Shown: positions 42,594 to 51,866 of the stretch, piece by piece
How the letters are laid out: each line of letters starts with the position of its first letter
How positions within the stretch are numbered: the first letter of the stretch is position 1
From: Desmonostoc muscorum FACHB-395
GTDB lineage: Bacteria > Cyanobacteriota > Cyanobacteriia > Cyanobacteriales > Nostocaceae
Assembly: GCF_014698035.1 (NCBI RefSeq)
Contig: NZ_JACJSF010000009.1
Coordinates: 113,057-177,056 of the forward strand
DNA: 64,000 bases
Direction of reading: 5' to 3'
Position numbers and translations under genes: made by a program
Notes under the pieces: model-generated
What the model saw: only the letters and a program-made list of their open reading frames with translations
What the model was told of the DNA's origin: nothing
Database searches by the model: none

Positions 42594-43391
42594 TCATTCA
42601 TCATTCCATAATTCTTCTACAACTTCTGCAATTTTTGTAGGTAGCTTAGTTAAATCTGGTAATCTTAGCACTTCTATTTCGGCAACTTGTTCTTTAATGT
42701 TCACTGGCAAGTTTAAAGGCTGCTGTGTTTCTATCCAGCAACTTGCTAATGGTAAGGTTTGCTCCATTTCGTCAAGTGGTCGCGGAATTACCATCACTGC
42801 ATTTAATTCTCCAATGCGTTCTGCTTCAAACATTCCCGCTTCCACTGCTACCGCCACATTTGCTACGGAACCACGAATAATGGCTGTACACAACCCCCCA
42901 CCAATTTTTTCGTAGGCTGCTAAATGAACATCAGCAGCTTTGAGCATGGCATCACACGCGCCTACCATCGCTGGAAATCCTCGCGTTTCTACCAAACCAA
43001 TTGCTTGATTACTCAGACGGCTAGAATTGCCCTCCTCCATCAATTTAGTAAAACGGGTTGTGATGGGAAGTACTATATCTAAATTAGGATAAGGCCGAGG
43101 AATCACTAAGCTAGAAACTAACTGACCAAACTGTTCAGCTGTTTGCACACCAGATTCTACTGCCAAACGCACGTCAGCAATTCCACCCCGGACGATCGCA
43201 GTACAATATCCGCCACCAATTTTTTCATACCCAACTAGGTGAACTCCTGCTGATTTCAGCATCATATCCGCCGTCCCAACTATTGCTGGAAAGCTGCGTG
43301 TAGAAACTAAACCTAAAGCAGTATCTTGGAAGGTGTCTCGATGACTCGTTCCTTCGATGGCTTTCATAGACCGTTGATTAGATGTTTCCAT
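42594..43391 (-). CDS. ccmO: Carboxysome shell protein CcmO (tandem BMC domains)
   Basis: 265 residues with two bacterial-microcompartment domains: first at about 24-110 (ALGLVSTRSFPAIVGTADMM, then [20 protein letters not shown]) and second at about 125-215 (AIGLVETRGFPAMVGACDAM, then LKAADVHLAAYEKIGGGLCT). It is an essential shell protein in beta-cyanobacteria that likely forms pseudo-hexamers. It is the last gene of the ccm operon here, 56 bp after ccmN. Confidence 0.96.
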   Translation of the reverse strand: METSNQRSMKAIEGTSHRDTFQDTALGLVSTRSFPAIVGTADMMLKSAGVHLVGYEKIGGGYCTAIVRGGIADVRLAVESGVQTAEQFGQLVSSLVIPRPYPNLDIVLPITTRFTKLMEEGNSSRLSNQAIGLVETRGFPAMVGACDAMLKAADVHLAAYEKIGGGLCTAIIRGSVANVAVAVEAGMFEAERIGELNAVMVIPRPLDEMEQTLPLASCWIETQQPLNLPVNIKEQVAEIEVLRLPDLTKLPTKIAEVVEELWNDE

Positions 43392-43447
43392 TTGAACTTT
43401 CCCAGATAATCACAAAGCCGACAACTTACAATTAACACTTACTCAGA

Positions 43448-44221
43448 CTAATCGTCAGAGTTTGGGTTGCTTAAGGATTGTCTATGAGGAAACAATGTAG
43501 TCAACAGTCTGCTTATGCTCCCTTGTCCATAAATCTGATTCCCGAAACCGTTAGGGGATTCTGTAGTTAGCTGATTGGGGTCTGAGTCAGGTTTTATAGG
43601 CTCTTGGGCGGGTTCTTGCAAGGGGGGTTCAATATCCTTGGCTGGTTCCTCTACGAGAGGAGGCTGGCTTTCAGGAGTGGCGGGAGATTTAAAGTAAGAA
43701 ATCGACTTATTTTGTTTGAAATCCACAAAAGCGGCGGCTGAGAAGTTAGTTGAGGAAACTACCTTTTCCTTAACTTCACCTGAGCCGTTTTCTTCTTCCT
43801 TCTGTGGTGGCGCACTTGTAGCCGTAGGGTTATTCGTGGATGGTTCCGGCTGCTTTGTTTGAGCAATTTGCCGACTGGTGTCTCCTAAAATCGATCCAGG
43901 TGGAACTACTTGTCCAGGTTCAACTGAATAGTTAAAAACTGTTGTTGCTGAACCAATGCAAGCATTTGCTCCAATTTTGCCCTTGCCAACCATCAAAAAA
44001 CCGGCTCCTAGGTTTGCCCCTACTTCTACCTCTAGGGTTCCTTCATGGACTTGGAGAATTGCTCCCATGCCAATACAGACCCCTGGGCCAATGATGATCT
44101 TGCTGTTTTCAGCCGCTTGGAGGATTACCCCAGGTGCAAGTACTGCGCTTGGATGAATAGTCACCTCACCACTAATGTAAGAATCAAAATTATTGCTGAG
44201 GCGCAGTGACAGCACAGACAT
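43448..44221 (-). CDS. ccmN: Carboxysome assembly protein CcmN
   Basis: 257 residues. The N-terminal half is a left-handed beta-helix of hexapeptide repeats (YISGEVTIHPSAVLAPGVIL, ACIGSATTVFNYSVEPGQVV). The middle is a long polar, Pro/Ser/Glu-rich linker. The C-terminus has the encapsulation peptide IYGQGSISRLLTTLFPHR, an amphipathic helix that binds CcmK shell proteins. CcmN therefore bridges the CcmM/Rubisco core and the shell. A repeat-filled 212-bp gap separates it from ccmM. Confidence 0.96.
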   Translation of the reverse strand: MSVLSLRLSNNFDSYISGEVTIHPSAVLAPGVILQAAENSKIIIGPGVCIGMGAILQVHEGTLEVEVGANLGAGFLMVGKGKIGANACIGSATTVFNYSVEPGQVVPPGSILGDTSRQIAQTKQPEPSTNNPTATSAPPQKEEENGSGEVKEKVVSSTNFSAAAFVDFKQNKSISYFKSPATPESQPPLVEEPAKDIEPPLQEPAQEPIKPDSDPNQLTTESPNGFGNQIYGQGSISRLLTTLFPHRQSLSNPNSDD

Positions 44222-44228
44222 GGAAATT

Positions 44229-44417
44229 TTAACCTCGGAAGCCGGAGTGGGGATGAGGAGTAGGGGAGGCAGGGGAGCGGGGGGGCAGGGGGCAAGGGAG
44301 GCAGGGGAGACAAGGGGACAGAGGTGAGAACTTGAAACAAGTCTTTAATTCTCCTTGTCCCCTTGTCCTCTTGCCCATACCCAATTCCCAATTCCCAATT
44401 CCCAATTCCCAATTCCC
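44229..44417 (-). repeat. Dispersed hairpin-forming repeat between ccmM and ccmN
   Basis: The GACTTGTTTCAAGTTCTCAC core (minus orientation, about 44322-44345) is flanked by GGGGACAAGG and CCTTGTCCCC arrays and by CCCAATT heptamers (44381-44415). This splits the carboxysome operon by about 190 bp of repeat and could affect the ccmM/ccmN expression ratio. Confidence 0.75.
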
Positions 44418-44433
44418 CACTACCTACTACCTA

Positions 44434-46437
44434 CTATGGTCTTTGGATAATCGTTTCTAATACCCGACGCTTGGCTTTGGGGTCAATACCAATTAAGCGC
44501 ACATATTCCCCTTGGTATTCACCAAGGTGTCCTTCTACGGCTGCGATCGCTTCTCTTTCTGAGGAGGCTTGAATTTGACCAGTACTCGTCCAGGAACCTG
44601 TACGGAACCGCCGTTGGTCTACGTGTTCAAGGCTAATTTTAGAGCCGCCAGCCAATAATTGTCGGAGTTGGCCTACAACTTCAGCACTCAAGCGGGTACT
44701 GGTAGCTGTTGCTGTTGCTGTAGCAGAAGGCGCACTGCTAGTAAATGATGATTTTTGACTGCCAGAGGAGGCTACTTGACCATTTGGACGTTGGATAATT
44801 GTTTCTAATACCCGACGCTTGGCTTTGGCATCAATACCAATTAAGCGTACATATTCCCCTTGGTATTCGCCAAGGTGTCCTTCTATAGCTGCGATCGCTT
44901 CTCTTTCTGAGGAGGCTTGAATCTGACCAGTACTCGTCCAGGAACCTGTACGGAACCGTCGTTCGTCTACGTGTTCAAGGCTAATCTTATACCCACCAGC
45001 CAATAATTGCCGGAGTTGGTCTACTACTTCAGTACTCAAATGGTTGCTGGTAGCTGTTGCCGTAGCACTTCCACTGCTAGTAAATGATGATTTTTGACTA
45101 CCAGAGGAGGCTACTTGACCATTTGGACGTTGGATAATCGTTTCTAATACCCGCCGTTTGGCTTTAGTATCAATGCCGATTAAACGCACATACTCGCCTT
45201 GATGGCTTTGTATACATTCTTCCAAGCCGGAAATTACTTGATTTATGGAAGTTGCTTCAATTGGCTTGCAGCTAGTCCAGGAACCAGTACGGAAACGGCG
45301 CTCGTCTACGTGTTCCATGCCAATTTTGTAACCACCTGCCAAAAGTTGGCGGATTTGCTCTACGGTTTCGCCATTGACTTTGCCACTGCTAGAGCCGTTA
45401 CCGTTACCATTACCATTACTGCTGTAGCTGCCATTGCTATGACTACTAGCCGGAGCCTTAAAATTGGTAGCTGGTTTAAAATCACCATCCGGGCGTTGGA
45501 TGATGCTTTCTAACACACGTCGTCTATCTTTGTCAATACCAAACAGGCGGACATATTCGCCGCTATGGTCACTTACACAGCTTTCTAATGCTGCGATCGC
45601 TTCACCGATGGATCTCGGTTCAATTGGTTGGCAACTAGTCCAAGAACCCGTGCGGAACCGTCTCTGGTCTACGTGTTCTGTACCAATCTTATACCCTTGT
45701 TCCAATAGATAGCGCAACTGCTCTATTGTTTCTGCACCCAAGCTATTGCTCGCCACTTCACTACTCCTTTCCAACTCTAAAACAGTAATACCATTACCTG
45801 TATAAGATTTAGCGTTCTCATCCCGAATGGGTGCTATACATTTGCTATCCGCAGCACAAAGATAACCAGCTCGTAGCGCCTGATTAATCCCAACCACATG
45901 ATGAGCAAATTCCTTATCCTGCTCTTGCACATCTGGCAAGCGGTCAGCTTGCTGCTGGCTAGTAATTACCGCTCCCGAAGGTACATATTTACCTGGGGGA
46001 ATTTCTACGTCTTGAATCAAAGCGTGCATCATCACGATGCAACCTGCACCTACTCTGGCATTAAACACTGTAGAGCGAAAGCCAATGAAGGAATTATCGC
46101 CTACATAAGCTGGCCCGTGAATTAGAGCCATGTGGGTAATGCAAGCATTTTTACCTACCCATACCGAGTATTTCTCTTGGTCATCGCCAATTACTCGACC
46201 TTGCTCTAACCCATGAATGACCACACCATCTTGAATATTAGTGTTTTCACCAAGATAAAAAGGTGTGCCTTCATCCGCTCTAATCGTAGTCCCCGGAGCA
46301 ACGATTACATTTGCACCTATTCTTACATCCCCAATCAGATTGGAGAATGAATGTACAAAAGCAGTTTGATGGATTTTGGGTTCAGCTAAATTCCTTGACC
46401 ACGGAGTTGGGGGTGCTGCCGTGCTGCGGACTGCCAT
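44434..46437 (-). CDS. ccmM: Carboxysome scaffold and gamma-carbonic anhydrase CcmM with four SSU-like domains
   Basis: 667 residues. The N-terminal gamma-carbonic-anhydrase domain (about 1-210) keeps zinc ligands His75, His102 and His107 and the redox Cys194/Cys200 pair. Four Rubisco small-subunit-like domains follow at about 236-317, 356-440, 469-552 and 585-667, each with an [14 protein letters not shown] motif, and condense Rubisco into the pre-carboxysome. Domains 1 and 2 have the Cys pair (269/287, 390/408); domains 3 and 4 lack it. Many relatives have three such domains. A likely internal start for a short isoform lies at GTG 45756. Confidence 0.97.
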   Translation of the reverse strand: MAVRSTAAPPTPWSRNLAEPKIHQTAFVHSFSNLIGDVRIGANVIVAPGTTIRADEGTPFYLGENTNIQDGVVIHGLEQGRVIGDDQEKYSVWVGKNACITHMALIHGPAYVGDNSFIGFRSTVFNARVGAGCIVMMHALIQDVEIPPGKYVPSGAVITSQQQADRLPDVQEQDKEFAHHVVGINQALRAGYLCAADSKCIAPIRDENAKSYTGNGITVLELERSSEVASNSLGAETIEQLRYLLEQGYKIGTEHVDQRRFRTGSWTSCQPIEPRSIGEAIAALESCVSDHSGEYVRLFGIDKDRRRVLESIIQRPDGDFKPATNFKAPASSHSNGSYSSNGNGNGNGSSSGKVNGETVEQIRQLLAGGYKIGMEHVDERRFRTGSWTSCKPIEATSINQVISGLEECIQSHQGEYVRLIGIDTKAKRRVLETIIQRPNGQVASSGSQKSSFTSSGSATATATSNHLSTEVVDQLRQLLAGGYKISLEHVDERRFRTGSWTSTGQIQASSEREAIAAIEGHLGEYQGEYVRLIGIDAKAKRRVLETIIQRPNGQVASSGSQKSSFTSSAPSATATATATSTRLSAEVVGQLRQLLAGGSKISLEHVDQRRFRTGSWTSTGQIQASSEREAIAAVEGHLGEYQGEYVRLIGIDPKAKRRVLETIIQRP
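44440..45140 (-). repeat. Tandem duplication within ccmM (SSU-like domains 3 and 4)
   Basis: Near-identical DNA segments recur with periods of 348 and 339 bp (landmark TTGGATAAT(C/T)GTTTCTAAT at about 44443, 44791 and 45130). The protein units including the linker [17 protein letters not shown] are almost identical. This indicates recent in-frame expansion of the scaffold domain. Confidence 0.8.
45754..45769 (-). promoter_or_regulatory. Internal ribosome-binding site and GTG start for the short CcmM isoform
   Basis: AAGGAG (45769-45764) is followed by 7 nt and an in-frame GTG (45756-45754, Val228), at the junction between the carbonic-anhydrase domain and the first SSU-like domain. In Synechococcus PCC 7942 the M35 form arises by such internal initiation. 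Here the product would be about 440 residues with four SSU-like domains and no anhydrase domain. Confidence 0.75.
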
Positions 46438-46454
46438 TGCGAGATTCCTCCTAT

Positions 46455-46535
46455 ATTGTCATTTGTCATCTGTCCGTTGTCATTTGTCCTTTGTTATTCA
46501 CTAATGACCAATGACCAATGACCAATGACTAAATG
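46455..46535. repeat. GTCATTTGTC and TGACCAA short repeats
   Basis: GTCATTTGTCATCTGTCC units (46458-46490) and four TGACCAATGACCAATGACCA heptamers (46503-46524) face each other as inverted partners. They occupy most of the 97-bp gap between ccmL and ccmM. Confidence 0.7.
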
Positions 46536-46536
46536 A

Positions 46537-46839
46537 CTATCGATATTGATCTTTTTTGCTGTAAATCATGCGATCTTCAACATAAATTGTATCTATGATC
46601 GCCACTACCACTGCATCTAGTGGTCGCTGTTCGTTGCCAATAACTTGACGAGCAACACTACCACGACTGACAAGTACCCACTCATCTACACCTGCTCCCA
46701 CACTATCTGCTGCTACCTCATATTGTGGGAGGATGTTTCCGTCTTCATCTACAAATTGTAACAACAGTAGTTTCACACCTCTAAGACTTGGATCTTTTTG
46801 GGTGCTAACTACTGTGCCGCGAACTTTAGCGACTTGCAT
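46537..46839 (-). CDS. ccmL: Carboxysome vertex protein CcmL
   Basis: 100 residues, EutN/CcmL pentamer family: MQVAKVRGTVVSTQKDPSLR, then GVKLLLLQFVDEDGN, VAADSVGAGVDEWVLVSRGS and AVVVAIIDTIYVEDR. It caps the twelve vertices of the icosahedral shell. It is 6 bp after ccmK1, so translation is probably coupled. Confidence 0.97.
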   Translation of the reverse strand: MQVAKVRGTVVSTQKDPSLRGVKLLLLQFVDEDGNILPQYEVAADSVGAGVDEWVLVSRGSVARQVIGNEQRPLDAVVVAIIDTIYVEDRMIYSKKDQYR

Positions 46840-46845
46840 TAAAAA

Positions 46846-47190
46846 TTACGGTCTTCTACCGAAAGGACGAATTGCGTTCACATTTTCCCGGAATTGCTCT
46901 ACGTCTTCTGTATAACGAATTGGTAGGACATATTCCAAGTTTTCGTGAGGACGAGCAATGATGTGAGTAGACAGCACTTGTCCACCGTTGACTCGCTTCA
47001 CTGATTCAACACCTGCGGCTACGGAAGCTTGTACTTCCGATACATCTCCCCGAACAATTACGGTAACTCGACCACTGCCGATTTTTTCATAGCCGACTAG
47101 AGTCACACGAGCAGCTTTCACCATCGCATCAGCAGCTTCCACAACTGCTGGAAAGCCCAGAGTTTCAACCATTCCCACTGCAATTGACAT
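46846..47190 (-). CDS. ccmK1: Carboxysome shell protein CcmK1
   Basis: 114-residue single BMC-domain hexamer protein: [40 protein letters not shown] and [20 protein letters not shown]. It differs from the next gene chiefly in a C-terminal extension ([15 protein letters not shown]), the feature that distinguishes CcmK1 from CcmK2. It forms the flat facet layer with charged pores for bicarbonate and RuBP. Confidence 0.94.
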   Translation of the reverse strand: MSIAVGMVETLGFPAVVEAADAMVKAARVTLVGYEKIGSGRVTVIVRGDVSEVQASVAAGVESVKRVNGGQVLSTHIIARPHENLEYVLPIRYTEDVEQFRENVNAIRPFGRRP

Positions 47191-47280
47191 TAGTTTTAAT
47201 CCCTATTTAAAGTTTTTAGCTTTGGACAAAAGTGATGCTCAAAAAAGCAAAGAGCGTTAATTACTTTTTTTAAACAGCTT

Positions 47281-47589
47281 TTAGGTACGGAACTGTTCTA
47301 CAGCTTCTGTGTAACGAATCGGCAAGACGTATTCCAGGTTCTCATGAGGACGAGCAATGATGTGAGTGGACAACACTTCACCACCAAAGACTCTTTTCGC
47401 CGCTTCAACCCCAGCAGCTACAGAAGCTTGCACTTCCGATACATCTCCCCGAACTATCACGGTGACGCGAGCGCTACCAATTTTTTCATACCCTACTAAG
47501 GTGACACGGGCGGCTTTCACCATCGCATCAGCAGCTTCCACAACTGCTGGAAAGCCTTTCGTTTCAATCATTCCAACTGCAATTGGCAT
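47281..47589 (-). CDS. ccmK2: Carboxysome shell protein CcmK2
   Basis: 102-residue BMC-domain shell hexamer: [40 protein letters not shown] and a short VEQFRT C-terminus. It is the first gene of the ccm operon, with GGAGTTCTG (RBS AGGAG) upstream of the ATG. It is about 90% identical by eye to CcmK1 over the shared region, indicating tandem duplication of the gene. It is the major facet protein. Confidence 0.95.
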   Translation of the reverse strand: MPIAVGMIETKGFPAVVEAADAMVKAARVTLVGYEKIGSARVTVIVRGDVSEVQASVAAGVEAAKRVFGGEVLSTHIIARPHENLEYVLPIRYTEAVEQFRT

Positions 47590-48248
47590 CGCAGAACTCC
47601 TACAAAATTAATGCAATCTGTACTGTCGTTTGAATTTTTTGACGGGGAGAGCCTGATCTTATAGCTAAGAAAACACTTCCAATTTAAGCATAGGAAAGCT
47701 TGGCGTTCCTGGCAATATAAATTACTATAATAGTTTATGATAAGAAAGTTTTAAAAAACTTAACAAATATTTATCTAGGCTTTTGAGTAATTAAAGTTTA
47801 CTGAATTACTTGAGCAGCCACTTATGCTTTATAATTTCTTTATCACATTTATAAAACGATATTCATAACCAAGGCTAATTCTATCTGGTGAGGGAAGAGC
47901 GGCGGCTGTATCTTTTACTGTATCTATCTTTCCTCGAATTTTGCTGGATGTACAACGACTAGGTGAAAAGTATATAATCTTTTCAAATATATCGTATAAA
48001 TTACTCTGCTCAAAGTAGAAATACTATTGTAAAAACAGAGGTGAGGTTAAGGCAAGTAAATGCTTTTGCGTATGTAAAGTTATATTTTATCAAAGTTTAG
48101 TAGGGGAAAGGAAAGTAAAAATACTTTGGATAATTTAGTTTAAACAATAGTAAAAAAATGTTGATGTTTTACTAAATTTAGTTTTTTAAATAAATAATTG
48201 TCTGAAAGATTTTTTAAAATAAAGGCTGAGTCATAAAGGTAAATTTAA
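47590..48248. promoter_or_regulatory. Divergent regulatory region of the ccm and ndhF3 operons
   Basis: 659 bp, AT-rich, no gene seen. It must carry the leftward ccm promoter and the rightward ndhF3 promoter, both expected to be low-CO2 responsive. Within it lie the perfect palindromes GTTTAAAC (48138-48145) and ACTAAATTTAGT (48171-48182), the latter 67 bp before the ndhF3 ATG. LysR-type proteins use T-N11-A palindromes, and these are reasonable operator candidates, not proven sites. Confidence 0.55.
48171..48182. promoter_or_regulatory. Perfect palindrome ACTAAATTTAGT, candidate operator
   Basis: A 12-bp perfect palindrome 67 bp upstream of the ndhF3 start, 26 bp after another palindrome GTTTAAAC. 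A regulator such as the LysR protein at 41.4-42.4 kb or NdhR (CcmR) could bind here. Position and symmetry only. Confidence 0.4.
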
Positions 48249-50105
48249 ATGGATCAATTTCTATTTTCAACAAGTTGGTTTGTGCCTTTATATAGCTTAT
48301 TAGGCGCAATTTTGACGTTGCCCTGGGGAATAGGAATAATTCAGCGAACAGGGCCAAGACCTGCGGCATACATCAACTTGTTGACAACTGTTGTGGCTTT
48401 TGTCCATAGTCTATTTGTATTTAAAAATATCTGGGATAGAGAACCAGAAAATTTACTGGTGTCGTGGTTTAAAGCTGCTGATTTAGACTTATCTTTTAGC
48501 TTGGAACTCTCACCAGTCAGTATTGGGGCAACAGTTTTAATTACAGGTTTAAGCTTACTGGCACAAGTTTACGCTCTGGGTTACATGGAAAAGGACTGGT
48601 CGCTAGCACGTTTTTTTGCGCTGCTAGGATTTTTTGAAGCAGCGTTGAGTGGTCTAGCAATCAGCGATTCTTTGTTTCTCAGCTATGCCCTTTTAGAAGT
48701 TCTGACACTTTCGACTTACTTGCTAGTGGGATTCTGGTATGCTCAACCGCTAGTAGTGACGGCGGCGCGAGATGCGTTTTGGACTAAACGGGTAGGAGAC
48801 TTGTTGCTGCTGATGGCTGTGGTGACACTTTCCAACTTAGCCGGTAGTTTGAACTTTTCGGATTTATATGAGTGGGCGCAAACAGCTAATTTAAGCCCAG
48901 TGACATCAACATTGCTGGGGTTGGCGTTAATTGCTGGGCCGGCTGGAAAATGTGCCCAATTTCCATTGCACCTGTGGTTAGATGAGGCGATGGAAGGGCC
49001 CAATCCTGCTTCGGTAATGCGAAACTCGCTGGTAGTAGCTGGTGGCGCTTATCTACTGTATAAATTTCAACCATTGCTAGCACTGTCGCCAGTTGCCTTG
49101 AATGCTTTGGTAATCATGGGTACGGTAACGGCAATTGGGGCGACATTAGTATCTATAGCTCAAATTGACATTAAGCGATCGCTATCTCATTCCACCAGTG
49201 CATACATGGGGTTAGTGTTTTTAGCGGTAGGGTTACAGCAAGGGGGTGTAGCACTGATGTTGCTGTTAACTCATGCGATCGCTAAAGCATTATTATTTAT
49301 GAGTTCCGGTTCAGTCATCTTAACTACCCAAAGCCAGGACTTAACCGAAATGGGCGGACTTTGGTCACGGATGCCAGCCACCACTACCGCCTTTATTGTC
49401 GGTTCGGCGGGAATGGTGACAGTGCTACCTTTGGGAGGCTTCTGGGCAATGCTAGGATGGGCTGACGGTTTTGTGAATATTAGTCCTTGGGTAATTGGGG
49501 TTTTATTATTGGTCAATTGCCTGACAGCATTGAACTTAACTAGAGTATTCAGATTAGTCTTTTGGGGGAAACCGCAACAAAAGACCCGACGCACGCCAGA
49601 AGTTGGTTGGCAAATGGCCTTCCCGATGGTGACTCTCACAATCTTGACTTTACTTTTACCTTTGATGTTACAGCAATGGTACTTACTACCAGATTGGGAA
49701 AGTGTTAATTGGTATGTAGCATTAGCGTTGTTTACTTCTACCGTGCTGGGAGTAGTTATCGGTTCTACAGTTTATCTGCACAAAGCTTGGTCAAGATCGA
49801 GATTCTTGGCGTGGAGATTTGTGCAAGACTTATTAGGTTATGATTTTTATATTGACCGAGTTTATCGCGTAACCGTGGTGAGTGCAGTCGCACTGCTATC
49901 TAGAATTTCTGCTTGGAGCGATCGCTATTTAGTCGATGGTCTAGTAAACTTAGTTGGGTTTGCGACAATTTTTGGCGGACAAACTTTAAAGTACAGCATT
50001 TCTGGGCAATCTCAGGGCTATATGTTGACCATCCTCGCAGTTGTCAGCGTCCTGGTTTTCTTCATTGGTTGGTCATCTGGTTTACTAGATAAATTGCCTT
50101 TTTAA
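48249..50105 (+). CDS. ndhF3: NAD(P)H-quinone oxidoreductase subunit F3
   Basis: 618 residues, a polytopic Mrp/NuoL-type proton-pumping subunit with about 15 membrane segments (VTSTLLGLALIAGPAGKCAQ and FPLHLWLDEAMEGPNPASVM, LVSIAQIDIKRSLSHSTSAY). It belongs to the NDH-1MS complex of the thylakoid that drives inducible high-affinity CO2 uptake. The F3 type is assigned from the gene order with ndhD3 and cupA. The start ATG is preceded by AAGGT and no strong AGGAGG. Confidence 0.95.
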   Translation: MDQFLFSTSWFVPLYSLLGAILTLPWGIGIIQRTGPRPAAYINLLTTVVAFVHSLFVFKNIWDREPENLLVSWFKAADLDLSFSLELSPVSIGATVLITGLSLLAQVYALGYMEKDWSLARFFALLGFFEAALSGLAISDSLFLSYALLEVLTLSTYLLVGFWYAQPLVVTAARDAFWTKRVGDLLLLMAVVTLSNLAGSLNFSDLYEWAQTANLSPVTSTLLGLALIAGPAGKCAQFPLHLWLDEAMEGPNPASVMRNSLVVAGGAYLLYKFQPLLALSPVALNALVIMGTVTAIGATLVSIAQIDIKRSLSHSTSAYMGLVFLAVGLQQGGVALMLLLTHAIAKALLFMSSGSVILTTQSQDLTEMGGLWSRMPATTTAFIVGSAGMVTVLPLGGFWAMLGWADGFVNISPWVIGVLLLVNCLTALNLTRVFRLVFWGKPQQKTRRTPEVGWQMAFPMVTLTILTLLLPLMLQQWYLLPDWESVNWYVALALFTSTVLGVVIGSTVYLHKAWSRSRFLAWRFVQDLLGYDFYIDRVYRVTVVSAVALLSRISAWSDRYLVDGLVNLVGFATIFGGQTLKYSISGQSQGYMLTILAVVSVLVFFIGWSSGLLDKLPF

Positions 50106-50111
50106 AGATAT

Positions 50112-50203
50112 TGTCATTGGTCATTTGTCATTTGTGATTGGGTAAGAGTTTTTTCCCATTCCCAATTCCCCATTCCCAATTCCCCATTCCCAATTCCATA
50201 TCT
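50112..50203. repeat. GTCATTTGTCATTTG and CCCATTCCCAATT repeats
   Basis: Short-tandem repeats filling the ndhF3-ndhD3 gap: GTCATTGGTCATTTGTCATT at 50113-50136, then CCCATTCCCAATTCCCC units at 50156-50196. No promoter motif was recognised. Confidence 0.7.
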
Positions 50204-50207
50204 GCTT

Positions 50208-51713
50208 ATGCTTAGTGTTTTAATTCTAGTGCCGTTAATCGGTGCAGCTTTAATTGGTTTCTCGCCCTCTGGTATCAATGGGAAATTTGCCCGTGGGGTG
50301 GCTTTGGTCTTTGCCATTATCGCTTTCTTGTGGACAATCGTACTAGCAATTCAGTTCCATCCAGGGGAAATCACTCAACAGTTTGCTGAGTCTGTACCTT
50401 GGATAGATGTCTTAGGCTTAAACTATAACCTGGGAATTGATGGTTTATCTTTGCCACTGCTAGTTTTGAATGGACTGTTAACTTCTATTGCCATCTACAG
50501 TAGCGATGAATCTCTACAGCGCCCTAAATTTTATTACTCTTTGATACTATTATTGAGCGCTGGGGTGACTGGAGCATTTCTGGCACAGGATTTACTGTTA
50601 TTTTTCCTGTTTTACGAATTAGAATTAATTCCGCTATATCTGTTGATAGCTATTTGGGGTGGGGAAAAGCGGGGTTATGCGGCTACAAAATTTCTTATTT
50701 ATACCGCAGTTTCGGGAATCTTGATTTTGGCAAGTTTCCTCGGCATGGTGTGGCTGAGTGGTTCCTCTAGCTTTGCACTAGCAACCTTAAACGCTACGAC
50801 TTTACCCTTAGCCACACAGCTTTTACTGCTAGCGGGGATTTTGATCGGTTTCGGGATTAAAATTCCCTTAGTTCCCTTTCATACTTGGTTGCCAGATGCT
50901 CACGTTGAAGCTTCCACACCAATTTCGGTGCTATTGGCTGGGGTGTTGTTGAAGTTGGGAACTTACGGCTTACTGCGGTTTGGGATGAACTTGTTACCAG
51001 AAGCTTGGGCTTATTTAGCTCCTTGGTTAGCGACTTGGGCAGTGGTGAGTGTATTGTATGGTGCATCCTGCGCGATCGCTCAAACCGATATGAAAAAAAT
51101 GGTAGCATACAGTTCCATTGGACACATGGGCTATGTGCTGTTAGCGACGGCGGCAGCTACACCATTAAGCGTGTTAGGTGCTGTAATGCAGATGATTAGC
51201 CACGGCTTAATTTCCGCCATGCTGTTTTTGCTGGTAGGGGTTGTGTATAAAAAAGCCGGAAGCCGAGATTTAGATGTTCTCCAAGGATTGCTGAACCCAG
51301 AACGGGGTATGCCTGTAATTGGTAGCTTAATGGTTTTGGGAGTTATGGCCAGTGCTGGGATACCAGGAATGGTAGGGTTTATTTCCGAATTCATCATTTT
51401 TCGGGGCAGCTTCCCAGTTTTTCCAGTACAAACTCTACTATCAATGCTTGGTACTGGGTTAACTGCGGTTTACTTTCTAATACTCCTTGACCGCGCCTTT
51501 TTTGGCCGCTTGTCTGCACAAGTTACTAACTTACCACGTGTGTATTGGAGCGATCGCGCCCCAGCTGCAATTTTAGCTGTGCTGATTGTGATTTTCGGCA
51601 TTCAACCCGCTTGGTTAGCACGCTGGACTGAACCAACAATTACAGCAATGGTGAATAGCCAAAATGTAGTAGTAGCAGTGTCCTTGGAGAAAGCAATGGG
51701 GAATGGGGAATAG
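50208..51713 (+). CDS. ndhD3: NAD(P)H-quinone oxidoreductase subunit D3
   Basis: 501 residues, NuoM-type proton-pumping subunit with about 14 membrane segments. FYELELIPLYLLIAIWGGEK, KFLIYTAVSGILILASFLGM, HTWLPDAHVEASTPISVLLA and MVAYSSIGHMGYVLLATAAA are typical. It partners NdhF3 and CupA in NDH-1MS. The last residues (KAMGNGE) read into a GGGGAATGG repeat tract, so the C-terminus has been slightly altered by repeat expansion. Confidence 0.95.
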   Translation: MLSVLILVPLIGAALIGFSPSGINGKFARGVALVFAIIAFLWTIVLAIQFHPGEITQQFAESVPWIDVLGLNYNLGIDGLSLPLLVLNGLLTSIAIYSSDESLQRPKFYYSLILLLSAGVTGAFLAQDLLLFFLFYELELIPLYLLIAIWGGEKRGYAATKFLIYTAVSGILILASFLGMVWLSGSSSFALATLNATTLPLATQLLLLAGILIGFGIKIPLVPFHTWLPDAHVEASTPISVLLAGVLLKLGTYGLLRFGMNLLPEAWAYLAPWLATWAVVSVLYGASCAIAQTDMKKMVAYSSIGHMGYVLLATAAATPLSVLGAVMQMISHGLISAMLFLLVGVVYKKAGSRDLDVLQGLLNPERGMPVIGSLMVLGVMASAGIPGMVGFISEFIIFRGSFPVFPVQTLLSMLGTGLTAVYFLILLDRAFFGRLSAQVTNLPRVYWSDRAPAAILAVLIVIFGIQPAWLARWTEPTITAMVNSQNVVVAVSLEKAMGNGE

Positions 51714-51844
51714 GGAATGGGGACAAGGGGACAAGGGGACAAGAGGTGAGAACTTGAAACAAGTCTTTCCCCTTGTCCCTAATTCTCCTTGTCCCCAAGT
51801 CCTCTTCCCAATGCCCAATTTCCAATTCCCAATGCCCCAATCCC
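51708..51844. repeat. Dispersed hairpin-forming repeat between ndhD3 and cupA
   Basis: GGGGACAAGGGGACAAGGGG, the GAGAACTTGAAACAAGTCTT core in minus orientation, then CTTGTCCCC arrays and CCCAATT heptamers. It begins inside the last ndhD3 codons. It could fold into a long stem within the operon transcript. Confidence 0.8.
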
Positions 51845-51866
51845 TATACTTTTTGGAGAGATAGCA

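Noticed and set aside
51789..51866. Longer CupA starting at ATG 51789
   Set aside because: The added 26 residues are read from CCCAATT and CTTGTCCCC repeats; ATG 51867 has its own GGAGA and matches the family length.
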